Assembly: GCF_022288805.1 (NCBI RefSeq) | Contig: NZ_JAKOPM010000004.1 | Coordinates: 62,001-126,000 of the forward strand | Direction: 5' to 3' | Source: Corynebacterium yonathiae | Lineage (GTDB): Bacteria; Actinomycetota; Actinomycetes; Mycobacteriales; Mycobacteriaceae | DNA length: 64,000 nt | Shown here: positions 28,720-39,201 of the stretch, piece by piece | How positions within the stretch are numbered: the first letter of the stretch is position 1 | Layout: the number at the start of each line of letters is the position of its first letter | Notes under the pieces: model-generated | Seen by the model: only the letters and a program-made list of their open reading frames with translations | Told to the model about the DNA's origin: nothing | Database searches by the model: none | Translations under genes and position numbers: made by a program

Positions 28720-30552
28720 ATGTCCGCCCCTCAGCCCGTCCGCCCCAAGTCCCCGCTGCTCATCGGCCTCATTGGCATCATTGCGGTGGCTATCATCATC
28801 GTTCCCGTGGCAGCTCTCGGGCTGCGGGTGCCGTGGGCGCGCATCGGCGATTACCTTGCACGCGACGAGATTCGAGACATGCTGCTCATCTCCGTGGCGG
28901 CGGCTTTCCAATCCATGGTGCTCGCGGTCGTATTGGGCTTAGGGCTGGCAGTGTGGGTCCAGCAGCTCGGCCGCGGCAGCGCCATTATTCGCCTCTTGGT
29001 CTACCTCCCGTTGGCCATGCCACCGGTGGTGGGCGGCTTGGCCCTTACCGCAGCCTTTGGCCGCAAGGGGTATCTGGCCCCGCTTCTCGACGCCCTGGGG
29101 ATCCATCTCTCCTTCGCTTTCCCCGGAGTCGTGGTGGCGCAGACCTTCGTGGCGCTACCCTTTGTGGTGGTAGCGGTCGATTCGGCGCTGCGCCAACTAG
29201 ACCAGGAAATCCTCGCTTCTGCACGGGGCGTGGGCTTGGGGCGTTGGGAGATACTCGGAAAAGTAACCCTTCCTTCGATCGCGCCGGCTGTGGCTACTGG
29301 CGCGGGGTTGGCCTTCGCGCGCTCGTTGGGCGAATTTGGCACGACGCTGACCTTTGCCGGGTCTCAACCTGGGGTTACCCGCACGATGCCGCTGGGCATC
29401 TACTTAGAGCGCGAGGTCGACGCGGACGGCGCCTACGTGCTCTCCGCCCTGCTTATCGGGCTGGCGTTGGTCTGCCTGGCGCTGGCGGGCTTGCCGGCCC
29501 TGCGCAGGCGGCGCTACCAGCCGCGGGCAAGGCAGTTGCATTCCATGGACGTGGATAAGCTCCGCGAGCTCACCCAACCGAAGAATGCACAGGCGCTTTC
29601 GGTTACGGTCGATGGCGTGCGCACGGCATTGTCCCCGGGCGCGATTACGGCTGTGGTGGGACCGAACGGCTCCGGCAAGACCACACTTATGGGGCGCATT
29701 GCCGGGCGCCTTTGCGGCGGTGAGGTTTCTCCAGGGGGAACCGATATCGTCTTACTCACCCAGCGACCGGGCTTGCCGCCGCGCTCGACGGCCCAGCAAG
29801 CGGTCGCCATGGTTACCCGCGATACTGACCGTGCGCAGGAGCTTCTCGCGGCAGCAGGATTGCGCGAGCTTGCCGACGTCCCAGTAACAGCCCTCTCCGG
29901 CGGCCAAGCCGCCCACGTGGCCCTGGTGCGCGCGCTAGCCGCCCGGCCGGCCGTTCTCATACTCGACGAGCCCCTTGCCGCAGTTGATGTGAGATCAGCC
30001 GAAAGGTGGCGCCATTTTCTGCACGCGGCCCGCAAGGATCGGACCACCCTGCTCGTTACGCATAATGCACTCGATATTGCGAATCTGGCGCAGGACATGC
30101 TGGTCATGGAATCCGGCCGAGTGCGAGCACACGGCGCTACCGCGCGGCTGCTTGATGCCCCTCCAACTGGCTTCGTTGCGGCACTAGCGGGGCTTAACCG
30201 CCTCGAAGGAACAGTAACCGCCAAAGGCTCTTCCACTGTAGAGGTCGCCTGCGGAGATATTGCTATTCTGGCAACACCAGAGCACGCGCCTGTTCGGCCC
30301 GAACAAAAAGTGGCGGTGACATTCGATCCGCATGCGGCGACAATCGGCACTGCGCCGGAAGCCTGCAACCAGTGGTCCGTGCGAGTCCTAGCCGTCGAGG
30401 CCACCAGCCTCTCAGCAGCACAGCTGCGCTTGGGCCTGGGCGGCCACGAGGTCACCGTACCGGTAGACCGCGAATCAGCTTTAGGTATTGCGGTAGGTAG
30501 CACCGTATCCTTAGCAGTATCTCAAGCAAACGTTTTTGTCCACCCCAAATAA
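28720..30552 (+). CDS. Molybdate ABC transporter, permease-ATPase fusion (ModB-ModC)
   Basis: 610 residues joining two normally separate subunits. ModB part, about 1-260: membrane helices and the EAA-type loop ASARGVGLGRWEILGKVTLP that docks the ATPase. ModC part from about 290: Walker A GPNGSGKT (314-321), signature LSGGQ, Walker B VLILDEPLAAVD, and a C-terminal TOBE-like domain that may sense molybdate. No frameshift is visible at the junction, so this looks like a true fusion. With ModA it imports molybdate for the moa/moe/mob pathway nearby. Confidence 0.9.
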   Translation: MSAPQPVRPKSPLLIGLIGIIAVAIIIVPVAALGLRVPWARIGDYLARDEIRDMLLISVAAAFQSMVLAVVLGLGLAVWVQQLGRGSAIIRLLVYLPLAMPPVVGGLALTAAFGRKGYLAPLLDALGIHLSFAFPGVVVAQTFVALPFVVVAVDSALRQLDQEILASARGVGLGRWEILGKVTLPSIAPAVATGAGLAFARSLGEFGTTLTFAGSQPGVTRTMPLGIYLEREVDADGAYVLSALLIGLALVCLALAGLPALRRRRYQPRARQLHSMDVDKLRELTQPKNAQALSVTVDGVRTALSPGAITAVVGPNGSGKTTLMGRIAGRLCGGEVSPGGTDIVLLTQRPGLPPRSTAQQAVAMVTRDTDRAQELLAAAGLRELADVPVTALSGGQAAHVALVRALAARPAVLILDEPLAAVDVRSAERWRHFLHAARKDRTTLLVTHNALDIANLAQDMLVMESGRVRAHGATARLLDAPPTGFVAALAGLNRLEGTVTAKGSSTVEVACGDIAILATPEHAPVRPEQKVAVTFDPHAATIGTAPEACNQWSVRVLAVEATSLSAAQLRLGLGGHEVTVPVDRESALGIAVGSTVSLAVSQANVFVHPK

Positions 30553-30589
30553 AATCTCTGTTATGCAGACTCCAAGGCGGATTTCTACC

Positions 30590-31249
30590 ATGCCTGATTC
30601 ACTACCCCGGCCCACTACCGAACTCTTCCCGGAGGCCCTCAACCTCTCGCCTAAGCAGCGCGAGGTACTCGCTGCTTTGCAACGCCATTCCGCTGGCGCC
30701 AAGGCCAGCACCGTCGCCGAAGAGCTTGGCATGCACGTCAACACTGCCCGCGGGCACATCGATGAGTTGGTCAGCGCCGGAGCCGTGAACGTACTATCCG
30801 CGCCGACTAAAGGGCGGGGACGCCCCTCCCTGATTTTTCAAGCCCGCGTACCGGATAATAAAGCGGTGGCAGAGGAATACATCACCCTCGTCGAAGTACT
30901 GACCACCATGCTAGCGGGCAAGGAAGATCTAGATGACGCCGCGTCTGCCAAGGCCATCGAAATCGGGCGCCGCTGGGCACGCGCCGCAGGCGCGGAGGAC
31001 TCCGATCGCGCGCTCGATACGCTCTTTTCCACCCTGCGTGATATGGGCTTTGACCCCGCCACGCGGCCGGACTCCACCGACATTGAGCTCCAGGCCTGCC
31101 CGTTTGTCTCTTCGGGGCTTAAGCCTTCACCGTTCCTTTGCGCGGTACACGCTGGCTTCCTGCAAGAATCCAGCGATGAAGACACCATCATTAACTTGGT
31201 TCCGCGCCAGCCTCACAATGTATGCAGGCTGGAAATTAAGCCTGCGTAA
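30590..31249 (+). CDS. Transcriptional regulator, winged helix with C-terminal Cys/His cluster (COG2345-like)
   Basis: 219 residues. An N-terminal helix-turn-helix ([20 protein letters not shown]) and wing ([10 protein letters not shown]) are followed by a C-terminal part with C170, C184, H187 and C212. COG2345 regulators such as SufR bind Fe-S clusters through such residues. The ATG at 30590 has AAGGCGG upstream; longer starts overlap modBC. Placed after the molybdate genes and near the nitrite reductase, it may sense NO, oxygen or Fe-S status, which is inference. Its stop overlaps that of the convergent thrB by 14 bases. Confidence 0.7.
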   Translation: MPDSLPRPTTELFPEALNLSPKQREVLAALQRHSAGAKASTVAEELGMHVNTARGHIDELVSAGAVNVLSAPTKGRGRPSLIFQARVPDNKAVAEEYITLVEVLTTMLAGKEDLDDAASAKAIEIGRRWARAAGAEDSDRALDTLFSTLRDMGFDPATRPDSTDIELQACPFVSSGLKPSPFLCAVHAGFLQESSDEDTIINLVPRQPHNVCRLEIKPA

Positions 31250-32165
31250 GCTCCACGCTGACGGGGCCGGCGACGGTGAGATCGAGGACGCGGAGGTTTT
31301 GCTCGCGGGCGTCGGCAAGAATACTCTCATCGATGTCCTCGGTGTGCAGCACCATCACGGTGGGGCCGGCGCCGGAAAGGTAGGCCGCATAACCGCGGTT
31401 GCGCAGGCGGTTAACCCACTCGGCGGTCACCGGAAGCACATCTGCCCGGTACGGCTGGTGCAGGCGATCGCGGGTGCCTTCCCATAAAAGGTCCGGATAG
31501 TTTTGCAATGCAGCCACTTGCACCGCGGTGCGCGAGACGTTAAATGCCGCATCCGAATGCGTCACGTGCGACGGCAATACGCGACGCACCGCTTGGGTCG
31601 AGGCATGAAAATCCGGCACGAGCGCGGTGGCGCGAATATCTTTGTGCACCTTGATGGAAGCGGCGCGGTAGTCCGGCAGGGAGTGGCCATCGACGGGGAC
31701 ATGGGTCCACGACACCACGGCATCCCCCAGCACGGAGGCGGCCGCATTATCGGGGTGGCCTTCAAAAGCGGAAGAAAGCTGCACCACCTGGTCTTGGGTC
31801 AGGGGGCTTCCCGCCAGCGCATTGCCAGCGGCGACGCCCGCGACAGCGGCGGAGGCGGAAGAGCCTAGGCCACGCGACTGCGGAATATTATTATGCGAAA
31901 CCACCCGCAGGCCCGGCGCGGTAGCATCGGCTGCCGAGAGCGCGGAGCGAATCGCCTTAACCACTAGGTGGGAGCCATCGCGCGGCAGGTCTTCTGCGCC
32001 CTCACCAAAAATCTCTACCTCCAGCCCAGAGGGGGTGACCTCTACCTCGACGGTGTCATAAAGGCTTAGCGCCATGCCCAAGGTGTCGTAACCGGGGCCC
32101 AGATTCGCCGTAGAAGCGGGAACGGTCACGATTGCTTTGGTGCCGACTTCAACTTCGATACTCAT
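31236..32165 (-). CDS. thrB: Homoserine kinase
   Basis: 309 residues, GHMP kinase family: phosphorylates homoserine for threonine synthesis. The ATP loop is [16 protein letters not shown]; the N terminus [18 protein letters not shown] and the C-terminal [15 protein letters not shown] are family motifs. It follows hom by 24 bases, the classical corynebacterial hom-thrB operon. Its 3' end overlaps the regulator gene coming the other way by 14 bases. Confidence 0.96.
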   Translation of the reverse strand: MSIEVEVGTKAIVTVPASTANLGPGYDTLGMALSLYDTVEVEVTPSGLEVEIFGEGAEDLPRDGSHLVVKAIRSALSAADATAPGLRVVSHNNIPQSRGLGSSASAAVAGVAAGNALAGSPLTQDQVVQLSSAFEGHPDNAAASVLGDAVVSWTHVPVDGHSLPDYRAASIKVHKDIRATALVPDFHASTQAVRRVLPSHVTHSDAAFNVSRTAVQVAALQNYPDLLWEGTRDRLHQPYRADVLPVTAEWVNRLRNRGYAAYLSGAGPTVMVLHTEDIDESILADAREQNLRVLDLTVAGPVSVELTQA

Positions 32166-32189
32166 AATTGTCCAGTCTATTGCGCCGGG

Positions 32190-33533
32190 CTAGCTGCCGA
32201 GGCGGATTACGGAATGGACGGCCTTGACCTCATCTAGCTCGCCCAAAGCCGCCACGATCTTGTCCAAGGTGGCTTCCTTGGCAGCATGGGTGACCACGAT
32301 AAGGCGGGCGGTATCTTCGCCATCCTCCTGGCGCACCGTGCGCAGGGATACGCCATTATTGGCAAAGGCCGCAGAGATGGCCGCGAGCACACCGGTGCGG
32401 TCTTGGACCTCCATATCGATGTGATAGCGCGTTTCCACCTCACCAAAGTCGGCAATGGGAAGATTAGCGTAGGTATTTTCACCCGGTGCGCGGCCGCCGT
32501 GGACGATATTGCGGGCTGCACCGACGACGTCGCCAAGCACGGCAGAAGCCGTAGGATTGCCACCTGCGCCATTGCCGTAGAACATCAGGGAGCCTGCGGC
32601 CTCGGCCTCGACGAAGATGGCATTATAGGACTCGCTGACAGAGGCCAGCGGGTGCTCCTTGGGCACCAAAGTGGGGTGTACGCGGGCGTTGACAGCCTCG
32701 GAGCCGTCCTCTCGCTGGAGGCGCTCGCAGATGGCCAGCAGTTTGATGGAATAGCCGGCATCATTGGCCGCCGCGATATCCGCAGCCGTGACCTTGGTAA
32801 TGCCCTCGCAGTGCACGTCTTCAAACTTCACGCGGGTGTGAAAACCCAAAGATGCCATAATGGCGGCCTTGGAGGCGGCGTCGTGGCCCTCAACATCCGC
32901 GGTGGGATCAGCCTCGGCGTAGCCCAGGCGGGTAGCCTCGGCCAGTGCCTCATCATAAGAGGCACCCGTGGACTCCATCGCATCCAAGATGAAGTTGGTC
33001 GTGCCGTTGACGATGCCGGAGATGCGCTCTACCTGATCGCCGGCCAAGGAGCGGCGCAGCATGCCCACTACCGGGATGGCGGCGGCCACTGCAGCCTCAA
33101 AATAAAGGTCTACTCCGGCGCGGTCAGCGGCCTCTGCCAACTCGTCTGCGTGCGCAGCTACCAGCGCCTTATTAGCGGTAACTACAGATTTTCCGGAATT
33201 TAGCGCGGCGAGGACCAACTCGCGTGGGAAATCAATACCGCCAATGACCTCCACGACGAGATCGATATCATCGCGGGCGACAAGTGCCTTGGCATCATCG
33301 GTCAAAAGCTCCTGGGGCACGCCCGGGCGAAGCTTATTCTTATTTTGGATAGCAATGCCGCGAATCTCGGCGGGGCCGCCAATGCGGTGAGCAAAGGCAT
33401 CAGCATTCTCTCCCAGCAAGCGAAAGACCTCAGCACCAACGGTGCCAAAACCCAGTAGAGCGATGCCAACGGTCTCGCCCTCGCCCTTGCCGGAATGCTT
33501 TTGTGCCTGAAGCTCACTAGTCAATGCAGCCAT
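32190..33533 (-). CDS. hom: Homoserine dehydrogenase
   Basis: 447 residues. Reduces aspartate semialdehyde to homoserine, the branch point to Thr and Met. NAD(P) site VGIALLGFGTVGAEV at the N terminus, VNGTTNFILDAM in the catalytic domain and a C-terminal ACT domain that in C. glutamicum gives feedback inhibition by threonine. First gene of hom-thrB. Confidence 0.97.
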   Translation of the reverse strand: MAALTSELQAQKHSGKGEGETVGIALLGFGTVGAEVFRLLGENADAFAHRIGGPAEIRGIAIQNKNKLRPGVPQELLTDDAKALVARDDIDLVVEVIGGIDFPRELVLAALNSGKSVVTANKALVAAHADELAEAADRAGVDLYFEAAVAAAIPVVGMLRRSLAGDQVERISGIVNGTTNFILDAMESTGASYDEALAEATRLGYAEADPTADVEGHDAASKAAIMASLGFHTRVKFEDVHCEGITKVTAADIAAANDAGYSIKLLAICERLQREDGSEAVNARVHPTLVPKEHPLASVSESYNAIFVEAEAAGSLMFYGNGAGGNPTASAVLGDVVGAARNIVHGGRAPGENTYANLPIADFGEVETRYHIDMEVQDRTGVLAAISAAFANNGVSLRTVRQEDGEDTARLIVVTHAAKEATLDKIVAALGELDEVKAVHSVIRLGS

Positions 33534-33651
33534 AGTCCGTCTCCATATTGAAGTTGGGGTTAACGTGTTATTCCCGCTCGGTGCGGATACAGGACACTAT
33601 ACAGAACAAGCTGTCTACTTTCGCCCTAAATAGACCCACAGATAGAAAAGT

Positions 33652-33693
33652 CCCCGTCACAAGGCCTGAATTAAATTAGACCTTGTGGCGGGA
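33652..33693 (-). terminator. Terminator of the argS-lysA operon
   Basis: Read leftward, CCCGCCACAAGG and CCTTGTGACGGG form a 12-pair stem (one mismatch) around an AT-rich loop, followed by GACTTTTC. It lies just after the lysA stop and before the hom promoter region. Confidence 0.8.
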
Positions 33694-33708
33694 GACAGCG
33701 GGCGCGGG

Positions 33709-35046
33709 CTAGTCTACTTCGAGAGAAAGAAGATCCTCGATGGTCTCGCGGCGCAACATCGGCTTGGTCTGGCCGACGCGCGTAGCGACAACCGCAGGCC
33801 GCACCGCACCGTTATAGCGCGAAGACATCATGTACTGGTAGCCACCAGTGGCAGCAAAGGCAATCAAGTCTCCCGACTGGATATCATTAGGAAGCTCGCC
33901 GTCCTCAAGGAGGATATCGCCGGACTCACAGTGGAAACCTACCACGCGGGAGGGCACCTCTTCCCCATCGCTGAAGCGGTTGACCACGCGTACGTCATAC
34001 GCTGAACCGTAGAGCGCCGGGCGAATATTGTCTGACATTCCGCCGTCGACGGAGATATAGCGCCGCAGCGGCAGATCGGACTTGCCGGTTTCTACATCCT
34101 TGACGGTACCCACGCGGTAGACGGTCACCGCCGAGCCAGCGACCAGGGAGCGACCAGGCTCAACCAGGAGGAAGGGCGCCTCGATGTCCAACTCCTCCGC
34201 GGTGCGTTTGACCGCACCGAGCATATCGCTGGCCACGCGCTCGATATCCAGCGCCTCCTCATAGGGCATATAGGGAATACCGAAGCCGCCACCTAAGTCG
34301 AGCTCTGCCAAAGTCACGCCCAGCTCGGTATAAATCTGGCGGTACAGGCCCATTACGCGCTCGGCGGCAAGCTTGAAGCCCTCCGCATTAAAGACCTGGG
34401 AGCCAACGTGGCAGTGCAGGCCGCTCAAGTGCAGATTCTCTGCTTCCAAGCAGCGCTTAGCTGCGGCAAAAGCCGCACCAGTGGCAAGCGAAATTCCGAA
34501 TTTCTGATCCTCATGCGCTGTGGCAATGAACTCATGCGTATGCGCATCAACGCCCGGCTTTACGCGAATCATCACCGGCTGAATCTTGCCCGCCTCACCT
34601 GCGATGCGATTAAGATCTTCGAGCTCGTGCTCATTATCGATGACGACGTGGCCTACACCGGCATCCACACACAGCCGCAGGTATTCTTCGTCCTTATTAT
34701 TGCCATGCGTGGTGATGCGCTCGGCTGGGAATTCTGCCGCTAGTGCAATCTTGAGTTCGTTGAGGGAGGCTGCGTCCAAGCACAGGCCTTCCTCATTGAC
34801 CCAATTCACGATCTTCTTAGAGATGAACGCCTTGGAAGCATAGTGCACATGCTCCGGGCCACCGAAGGCGCGGGCCATGTCTTGGCAGCGGGACCGGAAG
34901 TCATCTTCGTCGAAAACGTAGAGCGGGGTGTGGAATTCCTCCGCCAAGTCCGGCAGCGGAACGCCAGCGATGGTAACCACACCATCTTCCTCGCGCTGCG
35001 CATTGCGCGGCCAGACATGGGCGGGCAACTCATTAAAATCCGCCAT
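33709..35046 (-). CDS. lysA: Diaminopimelate decarboxylase
   Basis: 445 residues, PLP enzyme making lysine from meso-diaminopimelate. The PLP lysine lies in [13 protein letters not shown], and the glycine-rich phosphate site in [12 protein letters not shown]. The C-terminal barrel carries [16 protein letters not shown] and a CESGDIL active-site Cys. Its ATG directly follows the stop of argS, as in C. glutamicum where argS and lysA form an operon regulated by arginine/lysine supply. Confidence 0.97.
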   Translation of the reverse strand: MADFNELPAHVWPRNAQREEDGVVTIAGVPLPDLAEEFHTPLYVFDEDDFRSRCQDMARAFGGPEHVHYASKAFISKKIVNWVNEEGLCLDAASLNELKIALAAEFPAERITTHGNNKDEEYLRLCVDAGVGHVVIDNEHELEDLNRIAGEAGKIQPVMIRVKPGVDAHTHEFIATAHEDQKFGISLATGAAFAAAKRCLEAENLHLSGLHCHVGSQVFNAEGFKLAAERVMGLYRQIYTELGVTLAELDLGGGFGIPYMPYEEALDIERVASDMLGAVKRTAEELDIEAPFLLVEPGRSLVAGSAVTVYRVGTVKDVETGKSDLPLRRYISVDGGMSDNIRPALYGSAYDVRVVNRFSDGEEVPSRVVGFHCESGDILLEDGELPNDIQSGDLIAFAATGGYQYMMSSRYNGAVRPAVVATRVGQTKPMLRRETIEDLLSLEVD

Positions 35047-36699
35047 TTACATCTTCTCCGGGGTGCTCACGCCCACCATGGTCAAGGCATTGGCCAAGAC
35101 CACCCGAGATGCCTGCGCCAGCGCTAGGCGCGCGCCGTGGATAGGAGCTTCTTCCTCGCCGGCCTTGGGCAGTACCTGGCAAGAGTCATAGAAACGGTGG
35201 AATACCGCAGCGAGGTCCTCGGCGTAGCGGGCAATGCGGTGCGGCTCGCGCAGCTGAGCTGCTTCTTCCACCACTGCTGGGAATTCACCCAGCGTACGGA
35301 TGAGGTCTCCCTCTCGTTCGTGCGTGAGCAGGGAAAGGTCCGCATCCTCGGCATCGACACCCAGCTCGGCTGCCTTGCGGCCGATGGAGCACAGGCGGGC
35401 GTGGCCGTACTGCACGTAGTAGACGGGGTTATCCGAGGACTGGGATTCCCACAGGCCGAGGTCGATATCGATGCTCTGGTCCACTGAGGAACGCACCAGG
35501 GAGTAACGGGAGGCGTCCACGCCGATGGCGGCCACGAGGTCTTCCATGGTGATGACCGTGCCTGCGCGCTTAGACATGCGCACCGGCTTGCCATCGCGCA
35601 AAAGGTTGACCAGCTGGCCAATCAGCACTTCAACAGCATCGGCATCGTAGCCCAAGGCAGCTGCTGCCGCCTTCAAGCGCGGCACATAGCCGTGGTGGTC
35701 CGCGCCCAACATGTAGATATTCAAATCATGGCCACGGTCGAATTTATCAGCTACGTAGGCAATATCGCCTGCAATATAGGCTGCATTGCCATCGGATTTA
35801 ACCACCACGCGGTCCTTGGAATCGCCGTAGTCGGTGGATTTGAGCCACCACGCATTCTCAGCCTCATACATATGGCCTTCAGCCTTGAGCTTGTCCAGTG
35901 CAGCGTCGACCGCGCCGGATTCAAAGAGGGAGTTCTCGTGGAAGTAGACATCAAAGTCCACGCCAAATTCATGCAGGGACTGCTTAATCTGCGCAAACAT
36001 CATCTCTACACCGTCTGCGCGGAAGGCTTCCTGCACTTCTTCCTCGCTGCCCTCGAGCGCGGATGGATTCTTCTTCACTACGGCCGAAGCGATGTCTTGG
36101 ATATAGGCTCCGCCGTAGCCATCCTCCGGAGTTGGCTCGCCCTTCGCGGCCGCCACGAGAGAACGGGAGAAGCGGTCAATCTGGCCGCCATGGTCATTGA
36201 AGTAATACTCCCGGGTAACCTCCGCGCCAGATGCTTCCAGCACGCGGCCCAAGGAATCTCCCACGGCGGCCCAGCGGGTGCCACCGAGGTGGATTGGGCC
36301 GGTCGGGTTGGCGGAGACAAACTCTAGATTGACCTTCTTGCCTGCAAAGGAATCATTAGAGCCATACTCCTTGCCGGCACGGAGAATCTGCGCGACGATC
36401 TCACCTTGGGCATCGGCCGCGAGACGAATATTAATAAAACCAGGTCCGGCAATATCGGCTTCCGCAATAGCGTCATGATCCGCCAGGGCCTCTGCCAACC
36501 AGCCGCCCAGTTCGCGCGGATTAGCGCCAGCTTTCTTGGCCACCTGCAATGCCACATTGGTGGCATAATCGCCGTGCTCAGGATTGCGAGGGCGTTCTAC
36601 GTTTACCGTTTCTGGCAAGACGGAGGAGTCAAGCTCATGGCTTTCCATGACCTTAGTGGCAGTTTCTTTAATCAGTGTGGCCAAATCAGCTGGTGTCAT
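35047..36699 (-). CDS. argS: Arginyl-tRNA synthetase
   Basis: 550 residues, class I synthetase. HIGH-like motif near [25 protein letters not shown]-like motif RMSKRAG, N-terminal Arg-tRNA D-loop recognition domain and C-terminal DALR anticodon domain. Starts ATG. First gene of argS-lysA. Confidence 0.97.
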   Translation of the reverse strand: MTPADLATLIKETATKVMESHELDSSVLPETVNVERPRNPEHGDYATNVALQVAKKAGANPRELGGWLAEALADHDAIAEADIAGPGFINIRLAADAQGEIVAQILRAGKEYGSNDSFAGKKVNLEFVSANPTGPIHLGGTRWAAVGDSLGRVLEASGAEVTREYYFNDHGGQIDRFSRSLVAAAKGEPTPEDGYGGAYIQDIASAVVKKNPSALEGSEEEVQEAFRADGVEMMFAQIKQSLHEFGVDFDVYFHENSLFESGAVDAALDKLKAEGHMYEAENAWWLKSTDYGDSKDRVVVKSDGNAAYIAGDIAYVADKFDRGHDLNIYMLGADHHGYVPRLKAAAAALGYDADAVEVLIGQLVNLLRDGKPVRMSKRAGTVITMEDLVAAIGVDASRYSLVRSSVDQSIDIDLGLWESQSSDNPVYYVQYGHARLCSIGRKAAELGVDAEDADLSLLTHEREGDLIRTLGEFPAVVEEAAQLREPHRIARYAEDLAAVFHRFYDSCQVLPKAGEEEAPIHGARLALAQASRVVLANALTMVGVSTPEKM

Positions 36700-36910
36700 G
36701 TCGCACGATTCTAGTGGACTGAAAAGTCAAGTGTGAAAAGGGCCGTCCCCTAAAACTTCCCTTTGCTGCGCAAATGGCCGATAAACACTTTCTGCAACAC
36801 TAATATTGCAAAATAATCGCTGGTCAACGCAGAGACGCATTACGCACGTACTGCTTAAAAGGAGTATGGTTGTGCCTACCCCCATGTCAAAAATCAACGA
36901 GGAGCACCGT

Positions 36911-37696
36911 ATGCGCATTGCGCTATTTTCCACTTGCATTGGTGACGCCCTTTTCCCGGACGTACAAAAGGCAACGGCACTGGTTCTCTCCCGCTTGGGC
37001 CACGAGGTGGTCTTCCCGGAAGAGCAGACCTGCTGCGGCCAGATGCACATCAATACCGGCTACCAAAAGGAAACGTTGGGCATGATCCGCTCCTATGCGG
37101 ATGCCTTCGCGGATCCCTCTATTGACTACGTAGTTGCAGCCTCCGGCTCCTGCGTGGGTGCCGTTCGTGAGCAGCACGAGCGCATCGCCGACCGCTTCGG
37201 CAACGCCGCCGACGTCGACGGCGCTCGCAAGACCACCCAGAAGACCCTGGATCTACCGGAATTCTTGGTAGACGTCGCCGGCGTGACTAATGTGGGCGCA
37301 TTCTTCCCCCACCGCGTGACCTACCACCCCTCCTGCCATGGCTTGCGCTTCCTGAAGCTGGGCGACCGCCCCCTACAGCTGCTCCAGGAGGTTGAGGGCA
37401 TCGACCTGGTCACCCTTCCTAATAAGGAAGAATGCTGCGGCTTCGGCGGTACCTTCGCAATTAAGAATGCGGAAGTATCCCGCGCAATGGTCACCGATAA
37501 GACCCGCCATGTAAAGGAGACCGAGGCTGAATACGTCACCGGCGGTGACTCCTCCTGCCTGATGAACATCGGTGGTGCCCTGAGCCGCCAGCGTTCCGGT
37601 ATCCGCGCCGTTCACATGGCTGAAATCTTGGCTTCTACCAAGGAGCACCCATGGACTCCTACCTCCGCCGCCTACTCCAAGGAGACGATGCTCTAA
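36911..37696 (+). CDS. lutA: Lactate utilisation protein A (Fe-S, CCG domain)
   Basis: 261 residues with two CCG-type cysteine motifs, EEQTCCGQMH and NKEECCGFGG, as in glycolate-oxidase iron-sulfur subunits. With LutB and LutC it oxidises L-lactate to pyruvate. The ATG at 36911 is preferred: GAGGAG lies 6 bases upstream and the family starts MRIALF. A GTG at 36872 with its own AAAAGGAG site would add 13 residues. The stop overlaps lutB by one base (TAATG). Confidence 0.9.
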   Translation: MRIALFSTCIGDALFPDVQKATALVLSRLGHEVVFPEEQTCCGQMHINTGYQKETLGMIRSYADAFADPSIDYVVAASGSCVGAVREQHERIADRFGNAADVDGARKTTQKTLDLPEFLVDVAGVTNVGAFFPHRVTYHPSCHGLRFLKLGDRPLQLLQEVEGIDLVTLPNKEECCGFGGTFAIKNAEVSRAMVTDKTRHVKETEAEYVTGGDSSCLMNIGGALSRQRSGIRAVHMAEILASTKEHPWTPTSAAYSKETML

Positions 37697-39201
37697 TGAC
37701 CTCTTTCCTCGATACCACCCCACCGCGTGCACCGGAAGGCTACGGTAACCTGCGCGGCAGCAAGGCCTTTGTTCCCCTCGCACACGTTGGCCTAAATAAC
37801 GCCACCCAGCGCCACAACCTGCAGCATGCCACTACCTCCATTCGTGAGAAGCGCTCTGGCGCTGTAGAAGAGCTTGATGATTGGCAGGAGCTGCGCGCTG
37901 CAGGCTCCGCCATCAAGGAAGATGTAGCCGCTCGTATGCCCGAACTGCTTGAGCAGTTCGAAGAGGCTGTTAAGGCGCGCGGTGGCACTGTCCACTGGGC
38001 ACGCGATGCCAAGGAAGCTAATCAGATCATCGAAGGTCTGATTCGTGCCACTGGCGAGACCGATGTGGTCAAGGTTAAGTCCATGGCCACTCAGGAGATC
38101 GGCATGAACGAGCACCTGGAGGCAGCGGGCATCAACGCTCGCGAGACCGACTTGGCAGAGCTCATCGTGCAGCTAGGCGAGGATAAACCATCCCACATTC
38201 TGGTTCCGGCTATCCACCGCAACCGCGCGGAGATTCGCGATATCTTCGTCAATAAGATGCCGAATACCGATGACTCCCTGCAGGCAGAGCCTGCCGAGTT
38301 GGCAGAGGCATCCCGCCAGTTCCTGCGCGAGCAGTTCATGAAGGCAAAGGTGGCAATCTCTGGCGCCAACTTCGGCGTGGCAGAAACCGGCACCATCAAC
38401 ATCGTGGAGTCCGAGGGCAATGGCCGCATGTGCCTGACCCTGCCGGAGACCCTAATTACCGTGATGGGCATTGAAAAGCTGGTTCCTACCTTCCAGGACT
38501 TGGAGGTCTTCCTCCAGCTGCTGCCGCGTTCTTCCACTGCAGAGCGTATGAACCCATACACCTCCATGTGGTCCGGTGTTACTGAGGGCGATGGTCCACA
38601 GAACTTCCACCTAGTACTGCTGGATAACGGCCGTACCGCCGCCCTGTCCTCCCCAATCGGCCACCAGGCCCTCAAGTGCATCCGTTGCTCGGCTTGCTTG
38701 AATGTTTGCCCAGTCTACGAGCGCGCTGGCGGCCACGCCTACGGTTCGGTTTACCCTGGCCCGATTGGCATTTCCCTGACTCCGCAGCTCACCGGCATGA
38801 AGGACCATAACGATCCTTCCGCAAGCCTGCCTTATGCCTGCTCGCTGTGTGGCCGCTGCGACGAGGTTTGCCCGGTTAAGATTCCGCTTTCTGACGTCAT
38901 TTTGGAAAACCGTCACCAGAAAGTCACCCACGCTACCCCGCCGATCGAGCCGAAGCTCTTCAAGACCATCCAGCTGCTGTGGAGCAATCCGAAGCTGTGG
39001 AACAAGGCAACCCATATGGTCGCCCTAGGCCGAATTTTGGGTGGCACCAACAAGACCATCGAATCCCTGCCACTGTTTATGTCCGGTTGGTCTGAAGGCC
39101 GCGATACCGCGGTTCCACCAAAGAAGTCCTTCCGCCAGTGGTTCGAGTCCGAAGAAGGCAAGGAACTTCTTGCCGAGGCCCGTGAGGAGTCCAAAAAGTG
39201 A
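37696..39201 (+). CDS. lutB: Lactate utilisation protein B (Fe-S)
   Basis: 501 residues. An N-terminal LUD-type domain is followed by two 4Fe-4S ferredoxin motifs, CIRCSACLNVCPV and CSLCGRCDEVCPV. The C-terminal tail is charged. LutB is the largest subunit of the lactate-oxidising LutABC complex. Starts one base inside the end of lutA and overlaps lutC by 4 bases. Confidence 0.93.
   Translation: MTSFLDTTPPRAPEGYGNLRGSKAFVPLAHVGLNNATQRHNLQHATTSIREKRSGAVEELDDWQELRAAGSAIKEDVAARMPELLEQFEEAVKARGGTVHWARDAKEANQIIEGLIRATGETDVVKVKSMATQEIGMNEHLEAAGINARETDLAELIVQLGEDKPSHILVPAIHRNRAEIRDIFVNKMPNTDDSLQAEPAELAEASRQFLREQFMKAKVAISGANFGVAETGTINIVESEGNGRMCLTLPETLITVMGIEKLVPTFQDLEVFLQLLPRSSTAERMNPYTSMWSGVTEGDGPQNFHLVLLDNGRTAALSSPIGHQALKCIRCSACLNVCPVYERAGGHAYGSVYPGPIGISLTPQLTGMKDHNDPSASLPYACSLCGRCDEVCPVKIPLSDVILENRHQKVTHATPPIEPKLFKTIQLLWSNPKLWNKATHMVALGRILGGTNKTIESLPLFMSGWSEGRDTAVPPKKSFRQWFESEEGKELLAEAREESKK

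Noticed and set aside
31236-31249. Frameshift at the regulator/thrB junction
   Set aside because: Both genes end normally; the stops simply overlap in a convergent arrangement.
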